The position numbers and the translations under genes were made by a program. Of a DNA stretch of 64,000 nt, positions 34,642 to 46,218 are shown one piece after another. Each line of letters begins with the position of its first letter. The stretch's first letter is position 1. The notes under the pieces are model-generated. The model was not told the origin of the DNA, did no database searches, and worked only from the letters and a program-made list of their open reading frames with translations. This DNA comes from Tetraselmis striata. Its lineage: Eukaryota > Chlorophyta > Chlorodendrophyceae > Chlorodendrales > Chlorodendraceae. Where the stretch lies: assembly GCA_006384855.1 (NCBI GenBank), contig VCJN01001628.1:1-64000 (forward strand). Direction: 5' to 3'.

Positions 34642-34830
34642 TTATCGTTGCAACGAATACTCGTGTAAGGCCGCTGGTGAAAGCCGGAATCTGAAGCGGG
34701 CGAGTCTAAAACGAGATGGATTTGACACGTGCATGAGTGCAATGTAATAACGGCGGTGGGAAATCATCCAGAGCAGGGTTGAGGTAGCATGCAGAGTGAC
34801 ATTGTTGATATCAATCTGAAGATGCAACAC
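34642..34830 (-). CDS. 62-codon conserved frame in the left arm, function unknown
   Basis: Encodes MLHLQIDINN..., basic and aromatic-rich at its end (FRLARFRFRLSPAALHEYSL). The mirrored frame at 38513-38701 differs at about two residues. Because the arms themselves are near-identical, conservation is not evidence of selection. No domain recognised; may be non-coding. Confidence 0.2.
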   Translation of the reverse strand: MLHLQIDINNVTLHATSTLLWMISHRRYYIALMHVSNPSRFRLARFRFRLSPAALHEYSLQR

Positions 34831-35742
34831 ATGTAATTCTGCCCGCAGCTCGCTGTCCGCTCCCCGTTGCCCGCCGCCGGCTGCCCGCTGCCTTCTCGCT
34901 CACATGCTGCCGTACCTGCGCCAACACGACTAATCGTGTTAACGATTACTCGTGTTTATCTTGCTTGCCCTAAAGCCAGCCTATTTTCACCCATGCGCAC
35001 GATGTGTTGGACTATCACTATTGTGCGCTTCGGGCATCCCGCTTTCAATCCGGGGCTGATGAGGTTGATGAAAACGCGCAAGTCTTGGAAACCCTAAAGC
35101 CTACGGTGACAAGAAAACAACTATCTCACATGTAACGATTTACCCTTGACGCCACAACTCGTTACGAAGATTGTGTTGCGACGATATACCGTTGCGCCGA
35201 TGATAGATGGTGTTTATTACGCCGAAAAAATACTGCAACGAATAATCGTGTGGCACGATACGTCGTCCATACAGGTCATGTAAGTTTTGCGCTCTGGCTC
35301 CGAAACCATGTAGTTATTGTGATGCGCCGCGGCGGGGTGTCGCGTGCATGCGGCGCAAAAGGGGGAGTTTGACGGACCGGATTGATGGGTGGTGGTGGTG
35401 GGGGGGATGGGGGGGATGTGTGATGAACCGACTCCATGGGAGTACGTTGGAGTGACATACTCAGGATGGGCGGCGTATCTCGGAAGATGTGCGATAGTAT
35501 ACGCAATGCGCTATCGCGGTGATTACCAAATTAAGGGTGCCCACGCGAAAATATATGACATAAGCATTATTGTCTCCCAAAATGGCGAGGGAATCGCAAC
35601 ATTGTATGTGCATTGACAACACCTTGCAACCCCGACGCCATTCTGGTAGATAATGTGTGACGTCGGGTACGGCTGTCAATATATATATGGTATTACACAC
35701 CGTGTGACTATTATCACATGTGCCCGTGTGAAACCGGCGTCC

Positions 35743-37574
35743 CGGGCTGTATATTATGTAGCATAGGCATGCGCTGGGCAGGAGGGTTTTTGGAGCCCTC
35801 CAGAACCCTTGGGGGAAACAGGGGGTTCTCGAGGACGGGGGAGCGCGGGGGGGGGGGGGGGGGGGAGGCGCGGGGGGGCGAGAGTGAGTACCTGTATATT
35901 ATGTAGGAACGTCCACGAGAGGACCCGCGCCGGGGCGGGCGCTGCTCATATTGCATTCTAAGCTGTATATATACGTAATTTCTATGTATATCCAATAATA
36001 CTGTAATTAATCCTTAATAATGATATATAATTTCTTTGGCGCCCAATAACGAACTCCGCTCGCGGGCCCCCGGCCCCCCAGAACCCCACCTCCCGGCGCC
36101 CCGTCACGCCCAGCCCCGGCCCAGGCAGCCATTGAAGGGCGTAATGAAACCGATACACACCCGAAGCCTTTTGGCCCCCTTGAACACCCCTCTGAACACT
36201 AATTTGAACCCCCTGGATCTGTAAACTGGACTGCGCTTGGGGCCTACAGACCGAGCCTGCCGCCTGCAGACCCCTCCGTGCAGTCCAGTTGCATTGTCCA
36301 AGAGTAGGTCGAGTACTTTCTGCTTTACTGCCCAGCGTCCCACCCCCCGGGCGCAGTCCAACTGCAGGTGGAGCAGGGCGCGCTAGCATATGATGTTGAA
36401 CAGCGCCAGCTGGGGGGGGGGGGGGGGGGGGGGGCAGCGCGATAAGCCGCGTACCGGGTACCACCGTAGCAGCAGTCGTGTCGCAGCCCAGGCCCCGCCA
36501 GGCCCAGCAGGTGTCGCAGCTCGCCCACACAGCGATCTCTACGGGGCTACGAACAATAGATACTATCATAACACGTTGGCGCAACCCCCCCCCCCCCCCC
36601 CCGCCCCCCCCCTCTAGCATGCGAGTTGTCTAGACCGTCGCCACTCGATCGGCGCAGCGCGCATGCCGGGCGATGGGGGCGGTCGCCCTGGGCGACTGGA
36701 GGATATTCGCCACGATCCAGACACGAATCGGTGGCGTTGCCCCCACTTCCCTCACGAGTTTCTCGCAGGGACAAGGTCATGGATCATCTCAAGCTCAACA
36801 AGAATGGTAAGTTCAAGTGCAAGGAGAAAGCGCGCAAGGCCGAGGTGGCCAAGCGCAGTTTCGTGGCGAGCATGGAGGGGGACGAGATTCGTCGCGCGTA
36901 TTTGGCTGAAAACCCGAACTTAATGCCTTAATCTGCATTTTGGGAGCCAGAATGGCGAAACATAAAGCGAAAATGCTTGTTTGAGACCGCACTTTCGATT
37001 TTTTTTTCTGGGGGGGGGGGGGCGCCCCCCCCCCCCCAGACCCCTCCCCCCCCCAACCCCCGCCCCAGGCGGGGGTTTTCGCCCCCGCCGCAGGCGGGGG
37101 TTCCTACATAATATACAACCCGGCCGGCGTCATGCATTACCTCCCAAAATGGCATAAGAATCGTAACACTGTATGTGCAATGACGACACCTTGCAACCCC
37201 CGCGTTATTTTGGGAGATAATGTGTGAAGCCGGGTACGGCTGTCAATTTATGGTATTACACACCGTGTGATTGTTACCACATGTGGCCACGTGAAACCGG
37301 CGTCATGCATTATCTCCCAAAATATCCCCGGGGTTGCAAGGTGTCGTCATTGCACATACAATGCTACGATTCGTCCGCCGTTTTGGGGGATACTGCATGA
37401 CGCCGGTTTCACATGGCCACTACATGTGGTATTAGTCACACGGTGTGTAATACCATAAATTGACAGCCGTACCTGGCTTCACACATTATCTCCCAAAATA
37501 ACGCGGGGGTTGCAAGGTGTCGTCATTGCACATACAGTGTTACGATTCGTACGCCTTTTTGGGAGGTAATGCAT
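35743..37574. other. spacer of the giant foldback element
   Basis: 1.8 kb between the arms. It contains C/G-runs (35850-35866, 36413-36434, 36586-36611, 37011-37036), the small frame at 36778-36931, and extra copies of a ~190-bp repeat unit in both orientations at 37130-37574. Confidence 0.7.
36778..36931 (+). CDS. small basic protein frame in the foldback spacer
   Basis: From ATG 36778: MDHLKLNKNGKFKCKEKARK..., 50 residues ending ENPNLMP. Just upstream in another frame is WRCPHFPHEFLAGTR, so the two may be parts of one Cys/His-containing protein broken by a shift at about 36775. Codons are moderately GC3-rich. Function unknown; it is the only plausible coding unit in the single-copy part of the element. 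Confidence 0.3.
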
Positions 37575-37745
37575 GACGCCGGTTTCACATGGGCAATGTG
37601 GTAATAATCACACAGTGTGTAATACCATAAAACGACAGTGAGCCGTACCCGGCGTCATACATTATCTACCAGAATGGCGTCGGGGTTGCAAGGTGTCGTC
37701 AATGCACATACAATGTTGCGATTCCCTCGCCATTTTGGGAGACAA
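37130..37745. repeat. ~190-bp repeat units in alternating orientation
   Basis: A unit running from ATTATCTCCCAAAAT through CACCTTGCAACCCC and GGTATTACACACCGTGTG to GAAACCGGCGTCATGC occurs at about 37130-37303 (+), 37386-37570 (-) and 37575-37745 (-). The last belongs to the right arm; its left-arm partner is 35568-35743. TCTCCCAAAAT flanks several units and may be a terminal motif of a small element. Confidence 0.7.
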
Positions 37746-38512
37746 TAATGCTTATGTCATATATTTCGCGTGGGCACCCTAAATTTGGTAATCACCGCCA
37801 TAGCGCATTGCGTATACTATCGCACATTTTCCGACATACGCCGCCCAACCTGCTGAGTATGTCACTCCAACGTACTCCCCTGAAGCCGGTTCATCACACC
37901 CCCACTCCCCCCCCCCCCCCCCCACCCCCCACCCACCCATCAATCCAGTTCGTCAAACTCCGCCTTCTGCGCCACATGCACGCGACACCCCGCCGCGGCG
38001 CATCACGATAACTACATGGTTTTGGAGCCAGAGCGCAAGATTTATATGACCTGTGTGAACGAGTGAACGACGTATCGTTGACACGATTATTCGTTGCAGT
38101 ATTTTTTCGGCGTAATAAACACCATCTATCATCGGCGCAACGGTATATCGTCGCAACACAATCTTAGGAACGATTTGTGGTGTCAACGTTAAATCGTCAC
38201 ATGCAGCATGTGAGATAGTTGTTTTCTTGTCACCGTAGGCTTTAGGGTTTCCAAGACTTGCGCGTTTTCATCAACCTCATCAGCCCCGGATTGAAAGCGG
38301 GATGCCCGAAGCGCACAATAGTGATAGTCCAACACATCGTGCGCATGGGTGAAAATAGGCTGGCTTTAGGGCAAGCGAGCAAGATAAACACGAGTAATCG
38401 TGAACACGGTTAGTCGTGTTTGCGCAGGTACGGCAGCATGTGAGCGAGAAGGCAGCGGGCAGCCGGCGGCGGGCAACGGGGAGCGGACAGCGAGCTGCGG
38501 GCAGAATTACAT

Positions 38513-38701
38513 GTGTTGCATCTTCAGGTGGATATCAACAATGCCACTCTACATGCTACCTCAACACTGCTCTGGATGATTTCCCACCGCCGTTATTACA
38601 TTGCACTCATGCACGTGTCAAATCCATCTCGTTTTAGACTCGCCCGCTTCAGATTCCGGCTTTCACCAGCGGCCTTACACGAGTATTCGTTGCAACGATA
38701 A
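38513..38701 (+). CDS. 62-codon conserved frame in the right arm, function unknown
   Basis: Mirror of 34642-34830 (MLHLQVDINN...). Same caveats: kept open in both arms, but the arms are nearly identical and no domain is recognised. Confidence 0.2.
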   Translation: MLHLQVDINNATLHATSTLLWMISHRRYYIALMHVSNPSRFRLARFRFRLSPAALHEYSLQR

Positions 38702-39000
38702 AACATGATTACAATTTGACCCAGTATGTGCACATTAAGTATAAATAGGTGCACACAGCTTTGATACTCTGCTTACTTCCCCGCTGACACGAGGCATGCC
38801 GTCTCGCCCCCCCCCCCCCCCCCCCCCCGGCCCTCCCAACTATCACCTAACGCACAAGTCTACGACACGCAGATCCTTGCAAAGCTAGTAGGTGGGTACT
38901 GAATTACAATAATGCTGGTATCAACTGCTACGGTGCATGCGAATATGCCCATATGTGTCTCTTTTGTTCACAGCCGTAGTACACCCCCCTTCCCGTCGGC

Positions 39001-39165
39001 ATGCTTCTCCTCCTCCTCCTCCTCCTCCTCCTCCTCCTCCTCCTCCTCTACCTCAGCCTCCTCCTCTACCTCCGCCTCCTCCGCAGCCGCCGCCGATGCC
39101 TCAGATGCCTCCTCCTCCGTCTCCTCCTCCTCCTCCTCCGCTGCCGCCGATGCCTCCATCACCCT
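39001..39165 (+). repeat. (CTC)n-rich microsatellite, expanded in the right arm only
   Basis: About 160 bp of CTC/CTG-type triplets. The mirrored left-arm site (34275-34342) is about 100 bp shorter, so this tract has expanded or contracted after the arms formed. Confidence 0.85.
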
Positions 39166-39179
39166 ATATACAACATGCC

Positions 39180-40340
39180 ACTTGTATCGATTTAACGTTG
39201 ACATAATATATCGTTACCTACACTCTTGTGCGCTAGGGACACAATGTCCGGCGTTGATGATCGATGCAATATTTGTATGAACGTGGGTGATAAGTAACTT
39301 ACTACCGCACTTGTAACGACAGATCGTTGATACATTATATCGTTACTAACACTGTCCGGGGTTGATGATAGCACGATAACACGGCCAAACTCGTATGAAC
39401 GATCGCGGGTGATAACATACACTACCGCCCTTGTAACGAAATATCGTTGACACGATATATCGTTACTAGTACTGTCGGGACATGTCCGGCGTTCACGACT
39501 TGTAACGATGTCACGTTGACCCGATGTATCGTGACTACTGCCCGGGCAGGTGACATACTCGTATGTACGATCGTGGGTGCTAAAAGCTACATCATCTGTA
39601 ACGATTTATCGTTGACACGATATAGCGTGACTAACGCTTTGCGGTCGGGACTTTCTGTCCAGGGTCGATGATAACATCGACATATACTAACTTGTATGAA
39701 CGACCGTGGATGATAAAATACTACATCACCTGTAACGATTTATCGTTGACACGGCATATCGTTACTGTCGCCCGGGACATAATGTCCGGCGTTCACGACT
39801 TGTAACGATGTCACGTTGACCCGATATAGCGTGCTGACTATTGTCCGGATTGGTGACATACGCGTATGAACGATCATGGTGGGTAATAAAAAGCTATACC
39901 GCACTTGTAACGATTTATTGTTGACACAATATAGCGTGACTAATACTGTGCGGTCGGGACATATTGTCCGGGGTTGATGATAACAACGCGACATACTTGT
40001 ACGAACGACCGTGGGTGATAAATAATTACCACTACCGCACCTGCAACGATTTAACGTTGACACGATATAACGTTTCTAATACTGTTGGGACATACTTTCC
40101 GGCGTTCACGACTTGTATCGATGTCACGTTGACCCGATGTAGCGTGACGTCTGTACGGGTTGGTGACATACTCGTAATAACGATTGGGTGATAAAAAGCT
40201 ACCGAACTTGTAACGATTTATCGTTGACGCGATATAGCGTGACTAACACTGTGCGGTCGGGACATATTGTCCGGGGTTCATGACATACTTGTATGAACGA
40301 CCGTGGGTGATAAAATACTACCGTACCTGTTCCCTTGACC
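39180..40340 (-). repeat. ACGAT-rich tandem array, right arm
   Basis: Mirror image of 33060-34250, with the same cores (CGATTTATCGTTGACACG and similar) in inverted order. Confidence 0.85.
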
Positions 40341-40464
40341 TCCGCCACAATGCAACCTGACCAGTCCGCGTCCGGGAAGCATGCTCTCCGGTTTGGAGAT
40401 TCGTCACAACTCCTAGCGGAGCCGCACCAACCGAGCATTATACCGCCCGCATTGCGAGAGAACT

Positions 40465-40869
40465 TCACGAATCTGAAACCCACAATGACAAAGTCTTTGT
40501 AGCAAAGTGGGCCTCGCGGCCATCGGGAGAGACACGCAAAAGCCGATGGTCATGAGGCAGCATCCGATCCGATAAGGGCTTCGGGGTGTGAGCCTCATGC
40601 CGCTCGCTGGGCAAGGGCGGTTCTTGGGGCTCGTCGGGCGGGGGAGCCTCGCTTGGCTCTCCTCCCGACGGTGACGCGACATGTCGCCGGGTGACGCTCG
40701 CCAAGGGTGTGCGTGATATAAGATTCGCCAACATCTTATGCACACCATTCGACCCCTTTGGGACCTTTGTTATCCGCCTATACCGTCTGATGCGTCCTTG
40801 ATGCGACCCCTTGGTGCCTGCTGTAGTCGCCGGTAGCATCGTGCGGACTATCGCCGAGTGTGGCAGCAC
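40465..40869 (-). pseudogene. degenerate frame of the giant foldback element, right-arm copy
   Basis: Longer continuous version of the frame at 32514-32987: RRYRRITKVPKGSNGVHKML, PSGGEPSEAPPPDEPQEPP, then HEAHTPKPLSDRMLPHDHRL. Proline/charge-rich, with no catalytic or zinc-binding pattern visible. Confidence 0.4.
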
Positions 40870-41248
40870 TAGAAGAGGGCGGCCGAGGGCAGAGGACGGC
40901 CGTTTAAAATAATGGAATATCAGCGCGAGCGCGATCTTATTTTCTGCTCTGGATTTGAACTCCTACCTCTCGCCCGGCGACCGCGCAAAATGTCAATGTC
41001 GCTAAAGGTATTTTATTTAAAATATTTGAAACGATATATCGTTGCACCGCGATATCGTTGCACCGCGCGGCTGGGCGGGTAAGCCCTAGCTGTGCGGGTA
41101 GGACGCTAGGTTATACGCGCCCCGCGAGGGGCGCAAGGAGAGCGAGGACCAAGGTACATTGGCGCGCACCGCGCGGTTCAGTGTCCGGCTCAATAATAAA
41201 TGCCTCTGTGGCAGTGAGAAGACACGTTTATTCATATTTCCGTAAATG

Positions 41249-42193
41249 GACGGTTGCTACCTGTACGGTGCGCGAAAGCGCGCGCGCTCGTTCGTCGTTC
41301 GCCCCCCCGCCGCGTGAGGTCCGCGGCCGCATGGCAGGGCCGCGCCCCCACCTCACCACCGGCGTCCGAGTCCCAGGCTCGCCAACGCCTCCTACACACC
41401 GGTGCGCTGCCAGCCAGCACATCTCGACAGTACCGAGGCCTCGTGATATAGTCACAGGAGATTCGGCGAGCCTTGCCGAGACGGCAACAGCCGCGGGAGA
41501 GCGCGCAGGTACACCCCCCCGACGACCTCGACGAGCCGCGGCCTGCACGTAGTGGAACTATCATCAGCTGGGGGGTGGTGGTGGTGAGGGGAGGGGGGGG
41601 GGGGGGGGGGGCGAGAGAGAGGTGCGCTCGCCAGAGGCGGGATGGCCTTGCAACTGAAGCTCTTTGCGTGGGCGAGTTCCGCCGGTATCCTGCTCCGGCG
41701 ATGCACTTTTAACATGGCGCACCATCTTTACCCCCCCCCCCCCCCCCCCCCCCACCCCCCTGGCACGGCCTCCGACAACCTTCCCGTCCCTTCCCGTCCT
41801 TCACCGCCCCCCTTCAGTCCCTTCTGCATGTAACATACCATATCCATGAATGTGGGCTGTCGCTTGTCCTCTCTCTCCCCCTACCCCTCAGCGAATAAAC
41901 CGACACGGACGCAGACCCGACATGCGAAGGATGCGTGTCAGACCGACCGGCGGTGGTTATGCGGGGAGAGGCAGTGGGGAGGGGAGGGGGGAGAATGCTC
42001 TGTGTGGCTGCATCGGCTGACTGCCCCCCTCCGCTACTCCATCCAGGGCCCATCTACCGCACAGTAGCTCCCATTCAGCACCCAGTCACCTGCCACCTGC
42101 CATCGGGCGGTCATCATGCAGGTGTCCCCCCCCCCGCCCTCCCCTTGCGGTGTTGGTTCGCGCGCGCCTCTGTTTGCCCTCCCTTGCCAGCGA
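41249..42193. other. intergenic, upstream region of IFT88
   Basis: G-run at 41589-41611 and C-run at 41731-41759. No biased reading frame. The promoter of IFT88 should lie in the last few hundred bases, but I see no clear core element. Confidence 0.4.
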
Positions 42194-45100
42194 ATGTCAG
42201 CGCTACCGCCGCCGCCAGGCCACGCCTACAGCGCCTCACATCTGCCGGCGCTGCCTCCCCAGGATGAGGACCTCTATGGGGGCTATGAGCAGGAGACGAT
42301 GGGGGGCTACGAGCAGAGTGAGCCCCGCCCCCCCCCAACACATCCCCCCCCCCCCCCCCCCCCCCCCCAACACACACACACACACACACACAACCCTGTC
42401 CCTTGTTCCCATCCCGTCCCCAAGGGATATTGCCATGCCTACGGCGTAAACTACAGCGCCACACACTGCCAGGGTAGGTTACATTGCTGAGGGAGTTGGA
42501 TCGTCCCCCCTCCCCCTCGCCTTGCACAGTGGGCCCTCCCGCCACGGCGCAGGCGCTGCCGCCTGGCACCTCTCGCGCCCCGGGCAGCGCCTTCCGCGCG
42601 CCCATGGGCACCGCGCTGGGCACAGGCATGCGGCTGGGCACGGGGCAGATGGGCGGCGGCGAGGACGGGCGGCCGATGACGAGCAACCAGGGCGCCGGCT
42701 ACTCCTCCGTGCCCGCGCGCGGCCGGTTCGACCCCATGCAGGGCGCCGCGCGCTCCGGCGGCGCGGCGGCGCTGCAGAAGAAGAGCGATTCGAGCCCGGA
42801 GGAGCACTGCAAAGACATGGAGCGCAAGGTGCACGTGCTGCTGGAGGAGAGCGCCATCGCTGCGGCGGGCGGCGACGCGGGCGGTGCGTGTGCCAGTCCG
42901 CCGCATGCCCTGCCTCGTCCCGCCGCTGTCCCCACCACCACCCGCGCCTGACACCCCCCCCCCCCCCCCCCCCCCAAACCCCACTTCCTTTGCGCTGTGG
43001 CCGCAGCCGCGCTGGAGCGCGCCAAGGAGGCGGGGCGCAAGGAGCGCGCGCTGTGCAAGCAGCGCGAGCAGGCGGGGCTGGCGGACCAGATCAGCATCGA
43101 CCTCACGTACGCGGTGTGCTTCAACCTGGCGCAGATGTACCACCTGAACAAGCACTACACCGAGGCGCTCAACACGTACGGGCAGGTCGTGAAGAACAAG
43201 AACTTCCCCGCGAGCGGACGGCTGCGCGTCAACATGGGCAACGTCTACTTTGAGCAGGGCAAGTACCCCAACGCGATCAAGATGTACCGCATGGCGCTGG
43301 ACCAGGTGACCAACATCAACAAGGACATGCGCTTCAAGATCATGAAGAACATCGGCATCGCGTTTGTCAAGATGGGGCAGTACCAGGACGCAATGCAGAG
43401 CTTTGACACCGTCATGGAGAACATGCCCGACCACGCCACCGGCTTCAACCTCGTCGTCTGCTTTTACGCGCTCGGGGACAAGGAGAAGATGAAGAAGGCC
43501 TTCCAGCAGCTGCTGCATGTGCGCCCCCTCCCCCCCCCCCCCCCCCCCCCTCCCCTCCCCCCTTCAACAGCAAAGTCATATGAGCAAAGCAGGAAAGCGA
43601 TGTATTATTTATTTGGATACCTACCAGAGTACGCCAAGAATAAAGGGTCGAATGCCCAATTTTGATAATGCGAAACAATTTGATCTTTCTTTTGGGACCG
43701 GCGTACCTAATCAAATGGTATGGTACATGCTTGCGAGTGAATGGGTGTGGTTGCGCGGGCAGTGCATGGCGCAGGCAGTGTGTTTCAGCTGTCCATCGGC
43801 AATGACGCCATTGCCTCTCACCCTGGATGGGCTCCGGCGGGCCGGCTGACGTGCGGCGTGCGCCAGGTGCCGCCCTTCGAGGTTCAGGAGGAGGAGGACG
43901 ACGACGATGACGAGGAGGGCAACATGAACGTCGACTTTCTGGACGACGCGCTCAAGCAGTTTCTCCGCGCACGGCAGGCCAAGGTGCGGCGGCAGATGAT
44001 GATGGCCGCGCGCCTCATCGCGCCGATGATCGACAAGAGCGGCAGCGGCGCCGGCTTTGACTGGGTGTCGGACCAGCTGCTCAAGATGGACTTTGTGAAG
44101 GAGTCCAACGAGGTGGAGCTGGCCAAGGCCAACTACTTCCTCACGAAAAAGCAGTTTGGCGCGGCGGTGGAGGTGCTCAAGGTGAGGCGGCGCTGCGCCA
44201 TGCTCGCATGCCCCTAGCGAACCTGTGAACGCCACCCCGGCCCACGCCATAGTTCCACATTCTCCACGTGCATGGCCCTCGGCCCTGGCACCCCCCTGAA
44301 ATGTTTGCGCATCTGCTGTGACAGTTGCTCAGGCCACATGCCGTGACACGTAACTGGGTTTGCGGGTCCGGAAATAGCGAATTGTTTATAGCGTCGGGCC
44401 GGACGATCCGTGCGGAAGCAGGGCCACATGGAGCCGCTCCTGACAAAACAGAACAGAGTTGCACGTTAGTACTAATAAGTTGCGTTGTTCCACTTGATTC
44501 AGCCGACTTCAAAAAGCGGCTCTCATCACTCACGCCATTCCGCCAAGTTCAGCGGAGTTCCTTTTGACTTGAATCCAGAATGCAACTCAAGTACACAAAT
44601 TAGTGGGGTGAATAAACGTGAGCTACCGCATAATACAGATGTCGCGAATCCTGAAAAAGTTGACGTAAGCTGCCATAAGTCCATGTAAGTTTGCCGGTCC
44701 ATTGTAGGACCGCTTTCTCCCACCTAAGTGTCCAACGGGAACTCAACAGAATTAAGTCGGGTTCAGTCGGCCCTAAAGGGAGTTATGCACAACCCTGACA
44801 CAAACCCCCGGCCGGCCCTCTTGTCTGCAGGAGTTTGAGAAGAAGGAGAAGGACGTCAAGGCGCGCGCGGCGACCAACCTGAGCTTTCTGCACTTTCTGG
44901 AGGGCGACCTCGACAACGCGGAGAAGTACGCGGAGCTGGCGGTGGCGACGGACCGCTACAACGCGCGCGGGCTGGTGAACCGCGGCAACGTGATGATGCA
45001 GAAGGAGGAGTACGAGCAGGCGCTGACGATATACCTGGAGGCGGTGGGCGTGGAGGCGGACTGCACGGAGGCCATCTTCAACCTCGGCCTCGTCAACAAG

Positions 45101-45898
45101 CGCCTCGGGCGCCTGGAGGACGCGCTCGTGGCGTTCAAGAAGCTCAACACCATCCTGCCCCACAACATCGAGGTCATCTACCAGGTCGGATCGGTGCACG
45201 ACATGATGGGCAACTACAGGCAGGCGATCAAGTGGCTGGAGTTTCTCAACACGCTGGTGCCCAACGACCCCGGCGTGCTGGCGCGCCTGGGGGCCATCCA
45301 CGCCAAGTACGACGACGAGGCCAAGGCGCTGCACTTCTACCAGGAGAGCCACCGCGTGTACCCAGTCAACATGGACGTCATCTCCTGGCTGGGGGCCTTC
45401 CACGTGAAGAACGAGGTGTACGAGAAGGCGATGCCCTACTTTGACCTGGCCAGCAAGATCCAGCCGCAGGAGGTGAAGTGGCAGCTGATGGTGGCGAGCT
45501 GCTACCGCCGCGTGGGCGCCTTCCCGCAGGCGCTGGCCAAGTACAAGCACATCCACGCGCAGCACCCAGACAACATTGAGTGCCTCCGCTACCTCGTCCA
45601 CATCTGCACCGACCTCGGCCGCAAGGACGAGGTGCACGACTACGTCGTCAAGCTGCGCAAGGCGGAGCGCATGGCGGCCGCGGAGACGGAGGCCATCCGC
45701 ACTGCGGCGGCCGAGGCGCCGCGCATGGCGGCCGCTCCGCAGGAGGCGGACTCGATGACCACGCACCAGCGCGCCCAGCTGCCAGACGAGCCCGCGTACC
45801 GCGCCCCCGCCAGCAACGCCAAGAAGGCAAACGTGGGCGAGCGCGCGGACGACGACTGGGGCAACGAGGAGCTCGGCGACGACCTGTTGCCGATGTAG
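42194..45898 (+). CDS. IFT88: intraflagellar transport protein 88 (TPR protein), five exons
   Basis: Exons 42194..42317, 42530..42883, 43007..43518, 43867..44181 and 44831..45898 (TAG) join in phase (1, 1, 0, 0) to about 790 residues, the usual IFT88 size. Diagnostic segments in order: DEDLYGGYEQ near the N-terminus; SSPEEHCKDMERKVHVLLEE; ALERAKEAGRKERAL with DQISIDLTYAVCFNLAQMY; a TPR block (ALNTYGQVVKNKNF.., MGNVYFEQGKY..); RLIAPMIDKSG; a second TPR block from 44831 (YNARGLVNRGNVMM.., VKWQLMVASCYRRVG); and the acidic end DDDWGNEELGDDLLPM. IFT88 is a core IFT-B subunit that binds IFT52/IFT46 and is needed for cilium assembly. The start at 42194 is the first in-frame ATG of the exon; an upstream exon spliced to the CAG at 42260-42262 is possible. 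Three introns carry a C-run shortly after the donor; the last (44182-44830) does not. Confidence 0.95.
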
Positions 45899-46218
45899 CC
45901 GATATACCTCGCCGGCCACCACTCAAACCTGTAAAGCCAGCATAAATAACAAACGTGAAACAATCTGGATTAGCTCGGTATTGGGCTGCTGCTGGGTCAG
46001 GAGGCCGTGACGGACCGAGTGTATGCGAGATTCTAGGAGGACGATCACTTATGCCAGTTCAAGTATAAAAATGATAACATATCACAGACGACTTGAAACA
46101 ATTCCAGAATTTCGTTATGTGAAGAGTATCGCGCTTTTGTACGGGTGGAAGGTTTTTAAAATGTATATGGGGCCGAAAGATTTCGGGCTGCTTCCGTAGT
46201 TTTTCTGGGATCTAGCAC
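45899..46218. other. 320-bp gap between convergent genes
   Basis: Holds the 3' ends of IFT88 (+) and the SBP-box gene (-). TGTAA, the usual green-algal polyadenylation word, occurs at about 45930 (CTGTAAAG) on the plus strand. Nothing else seen. Confidence 0.5.

Larger units (their letters stand above)
32107..41248. mobile_element. giant 9.1-kb foldback (palindromic) element
   Basis: The left arm (about 32113-35742) and right arm (about 37575-41242) are inverted copies of each other over roughly 3.6 kb, separated by a 1.8-kb spacer. Both arms hold, in mirrored order, a degenerate reading frame, a ~1.2-kb array of ACGAT-rich repeats, a GGA/TCC block, a C/G-run, a 62-codon frame and a GTAATACCA-type repeat unit. 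The arms differ in microsatellite and homopolymer lengths and in scattered substitutions. GACGGTTG occurs just outside both ends in direct orientation (32099-32106 and 41249-41256), a candidate 8-bp target duplication. No transposase domain recognised. Confidence 0.8.

Noticed and set aside
42421-42472. Extra exon GGATATTGCC..CTGCCAG between IFT88 exons 1 and 2
   Set aside because: Exon 1 joins exon 2 directly in phase and gives an ATG codon at the join; including this piece gives an unrelated peptide.
42451-43518. 355-codon open frame opposite IFT88, and 379 codons at 44783-45922
   Set aside because: Antisense shadows of GC3-rich IFT88 exons.
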